14,674 bases of DNA, from assembly GCA_002385675.1 (NCBI GenBank), contig DGDY01000256.1, positions 990 to 15,663 of the forward strand, read 5' to 3'. The notes below the pieces were generated by a model that saw only the letters and a program-made list of their open reading frames with translations, was not told where the DNA came from and searched no databases. Origin of the DNA: Anaerolineales bacterium UBA3940. GTDB taxonomy: Bacteria; Chloroflexota; Anaerolineae; Aggregatilineales; UBA3940. Both the position numbers and the translations under genes were made by a program. The number at the start of each line of letters is the position of its first letter. Position 1 is the stretch's first letter. Of this stretch, positions 13,071 through 14,674 are shown piece by piece.

Positions 13071-13577
13071 ATGACGCGCACAGTTGGCATCATCCTCATT
13101 GTCGCGGCGGTTGTCGTGGGGTTGGCTGGTGTCGTCTGGTTGTTATCAGAAGGCTCAATGACAGGCGGCGGGCGGGCGCTGGGCCTCGTGCTGCTCTTCG
13201 TGGTGCTGGTCGGGCCCCTGGCCGCTGCCGGCGTCATCGCTTTGACGCGAGGGCGCAAGGAGATCGCCGAGCAGGCTGCCGCAGCCAACCAGCGCAAGAT
13301 CCTCGACATGGTGAAGACGCGCGGCCAGGTCAACATCTCCGACGTGATCATCGAGCTGCAGTCCGATATGCCGACCGTGCAGGATATGATCTACCGGCTG
13401 GTCGGCATGGGGGTATTCAGCGGGTACATCAACTGGGATGAGGGCACGCTGTACTCGGCGGAAGCTGCATCACTGCGCGAGCTTGAGAACTGCCGGAACT
13501 GCGGCGGCGAGCTGTCCCTGGCGGGCAAAGGCGTGATCAAGTGCCCGTACTGTGGGACGGAGTACTTTCTATCCTAG
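13071..13577 (+). CDS. Two-TM protein with winged-helix and C-terminal zinc ribbon
   Basis: It is 168 aa from ATG 13071, with GGGAG 5 nt upstream, and starts 53 bp after the DUF2207 stop. Two membrane helices lie at about 5-26 and 36-58. A basic turn and helix follow, then a winged-helix-like segment at about 74-130 (RKILDMVKTRGQVNISDVIIELQ, TVQDMIYRLVGMGVFSGYINWDEGTLYS). A zinc ribbon follows with Cys141-x2-Cys144 (CRNCG) and Cys158-x2-Cys161 (CPYCG). Both C-terminal modules should be cytoplasmic and membrane-tethered. The winged helix could bind DNA or, as in PCI-like folds, protein. Zinc ribbons are often adaptors. It resembles in layout the zinc-ribbon/TM partner encoded beside SPFH proteins in Bacillus-type ydj operons, but I cannot claim homology. 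The exact role is unknown. Confidence 0.85.
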   Translation: MTRTVGIILIVAAVVVGLAGVVWLLSEGSMTGGGRALGLVLLFVVLVGPLAAAGVIALTRGRKEIAEQAAAANQRKILDMVKTRGQVNISDVIIELQSDMPTVQDMIYRLVGMGVFSGYINWDEGTLYSAEAASLRELENCRNCGGELSLAGKGVIKCPYCGTEYFLS

Positions 13578-13612
13578 TCTAGTACTGGTTGTATCATAAG
13601 GAGGAATGTTCG

Positions 13613-14161
13613 ATGGCGGATTTTTACCAGAAGATCACGGAGCAGCGGGGCACACTCGACAATATCGCTCGCAAGATCCCCGGTTTTAAGGGATATCTGG
13701 AGAAGGAAGACCGGCGTGCGGCTGACCGACTGCTGCGTGAGCGGCTCGTGCGGGCGTTTGAGGAGCAGCAGACTCGCTTCACCCGGCTGCAGCGCGATCT
13801 CGTTGATGCCGGTGGCCTGCAGTACATGGAACGTGTGCAGATGATCGACAGCCGCTTGCAGACGTTCATCGACCGGGTGCGGACCGCGCCATCCGGCTAT
13901 GCGGGGTTGATGGACCCGCTCAAAGTGCGGGAAACGGAACTTGAGCGGCTCTACGCATTTGACAATGCGCTCCTGGCGTATCAGGATCAATTTGCAGCCG
14001 GGTTGGAGCAGCTTGAGCAGGTGCTCGGAACCGGCGAGGTTGGCGGCGTCCTTCGCCAGCTTGAAGATATCGTCACGGAGGCGAATAATACGTTTAAGCG
14101 CCGTGAAGAGGCGATGACGGGGCTGCTGGGCGGTTCAGAGCCGCCGCGTCATTCGGAATGA
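13613..14161 (+). CDS. Helical coiled-coil protein of unknown function
   Basis: It is 182 aa from ATG 13613, behind a strong AAGGAGG with 8 nt spacing. It is rich in Glu, Arg, Gln and Leu and almost wholly helical by eye. One long helix runs from about 26-64 (charged heptads around DRRAADRLLRERLVRAFEEQ). Others lie at about 69-92, 105-138 and 146-172, with a Pro-containing break at 93-102. It has no signal peptide, membrane helix or cysteine. The N-terminus (MADFYQKITEQRGTLDNIARKIPGFKGYLEKE) is distinctive and I would expect it to define an orphan family. In operons with SPFH and zinc-ribbon proteins this position is often held by a PspA-like coiled-coil protein. This one lacks obvious PspA sequence, so it could be an analogue or just a scaffold. 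It follows the previous gene by 35 bp. Confidence 0.83.
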   Translation: MADFYQKITEQRGTLDNIARKIPGFKGYLEKEDRRAADRLLRERLVRAFEEQQTRFTRLQRDLVDAGGLQYMERVQMIDSRLQTFIDRVRTAPSGYAGLMDPLKVRETELERLYAFDNALLAYQDQFAAGLEQLEQVLGTGEVGGVLRQLEDIVTEANNTFKRREEAMTGLLGGSEPPRHSE

Positions 14162-14210
14162 CCCGACAGATAAGTCAGCTCGCAGAGAGTATTTATAGGA
14201 GAAACTGACG

Positions 14211-14674
14211 ATGGCACGAATTCTTGATCTGGTCCAGCACCCCAACGTTGGGAGTGAGGAGCTGTCCTGGCGCGAGCCACAAAGCGGCAGCGGTGATTTC
14301 CGCCTGGGTTCTCAGGTTGTTGTTCGTGAGAACCAGGCAGCAGTTTTCGTCCGGGGCGGCAAGGCGCTTGATACGCTCGGCCCGGGAACCCACACGATTT
14401 CCACAGCAAATGTGCCCATCCTCGCCGGCATCATCGGCGCGGCCTTCAACCGGCAGTCCCCGTTCACCGCTGAAGTCTACTTCATCAACCTGCAGGACTT
14501 TCCGCAGGTGGGCTGGGGCACGACGCAGCCGCTCGCGCTTGAGACGCCGGGGCGTGGCCTGGGGTGGCTGCTGCTGCAGGGCCACGGCGTGATGGATATC
14601 TCCATCAGCGACCCGCAGCGCTTTGCCGTCCAGTATGCCATTGGCAAGCCCATTGTCCGCATCAGTGACATCAA
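14211..14674 (+). CDS. SPFH/band-7 domain protein, YdjI/virion-core-like (3' end beyond window)
   Basis: It starts at ATG 14211, behind AGGAGA with about 9 nt spacing, and 154 residues are visible before the right edge. The opening carries the signature of this SPFH branch: EELSWREP, GSQVVVRENQAAVFVRGGKALDTLGPGTHTISTANVPIL (about 33-70) and SPFTAEVYFINL (about 84-95). After these come GHGVMDISISDPQRFAVQY and the start of the helical part. There is no N-terminal membrane helix, as in B. subtilis YdjI and its relatives. Such SPFH proteins assemble on the inner membrane face and act with zinc-ribbon and PspA-like partners in envelope stress. A C-terminal zinc ribbon, frequent in this branch, would lie beyond the window. 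It is the fourth gene of the operon, 49 bp after the coiled-coil gene. Confidence 0.9.
   Translation, partial: MARILDLVQHPNVGSEELSWREPQSGSGDFRLGSQVVVRENQAAVFVRGGKALDTLGPGTHTISTANVPILAGIIGAAFNRQSPFTAEVYFINLQDFPQVGWGTTQPLALETPGRGLGWLLLQGHGVMDISISDPQRFAVQYAIGKPIVRISDI

Overview
The window looks like part of a chromosome from a member of the Chloroflexota (Anaerolineae-like). The reasons are indirect. GC content is high, GTG and TTG starts are common, and the repertoire is typical of that phylum: a LysM/L,D-transpeptidase with a SYGC active site, a PknB-type kinase with an NBR1-like Ig outer domain, a stand-alone VKOR, a DUF2207 protein with a Gly-Phe-Ser tail, and an SPFH protein of the YdjI type. 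No rRNA, tRNA or CRISPR array is visible, so the taxonomy is inference.

Layout: (1) 1-662, minus: the start of a membrane-anchored PD40/TolB-like beta-propeller protein that runs off the left edge. (2) 757-3435: an island of visibly lower GC. It holds two overlapping tyrosine recombinase genes, the second of which has lost most of its active site, and a gene of unknown function framed almost exactly by inverted repeats built on TAGGTTCCAC. A 33-bp dyad with the geometry of a recombinase core site lies just upstream of the first recombinase. This is the most unusual part of the window. (3) 3467-5652, plus: a secreted four-LysM L,D-transpeptidase, then a two-domain S1 RNA-binding protein behind a near-perfect sigma70-type promoter. 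(4) 9296 down to 5756, minus: a ParB/SbnI-fold protein, a small beta-rich hypothetical protein with its own leaderless-type -10 box, a transmembrane Ser/Thr kinase and a VKOR. (5) 10874 down to 9387, minus: a NUDIX hydrolase and a WYL-type regulator in one operon. (6) 11053 to the right edge, plus: DUF2207 membrane protein, a two-TM winged-helix/zinc-ribbon protein, a coiled-coil protein and an SPFH/band-7 protein, probably one envelope-related operon.

How the parts may work together: regions 3, 4 and 6 are mostly envelope biology (wall cross-linking, extracytoplasmic sensing, disulfide formation, membrane-domain scaffolding). The VKOR next to a kinase with two outer-domain cysteines suggests, but does not prove, that the kinase sensor is disulfide-bonded. 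The recombinase island appears to be inserted between two host genes. It could be a small integrative element or a local DNA switch whose sites flank the unknown gene.
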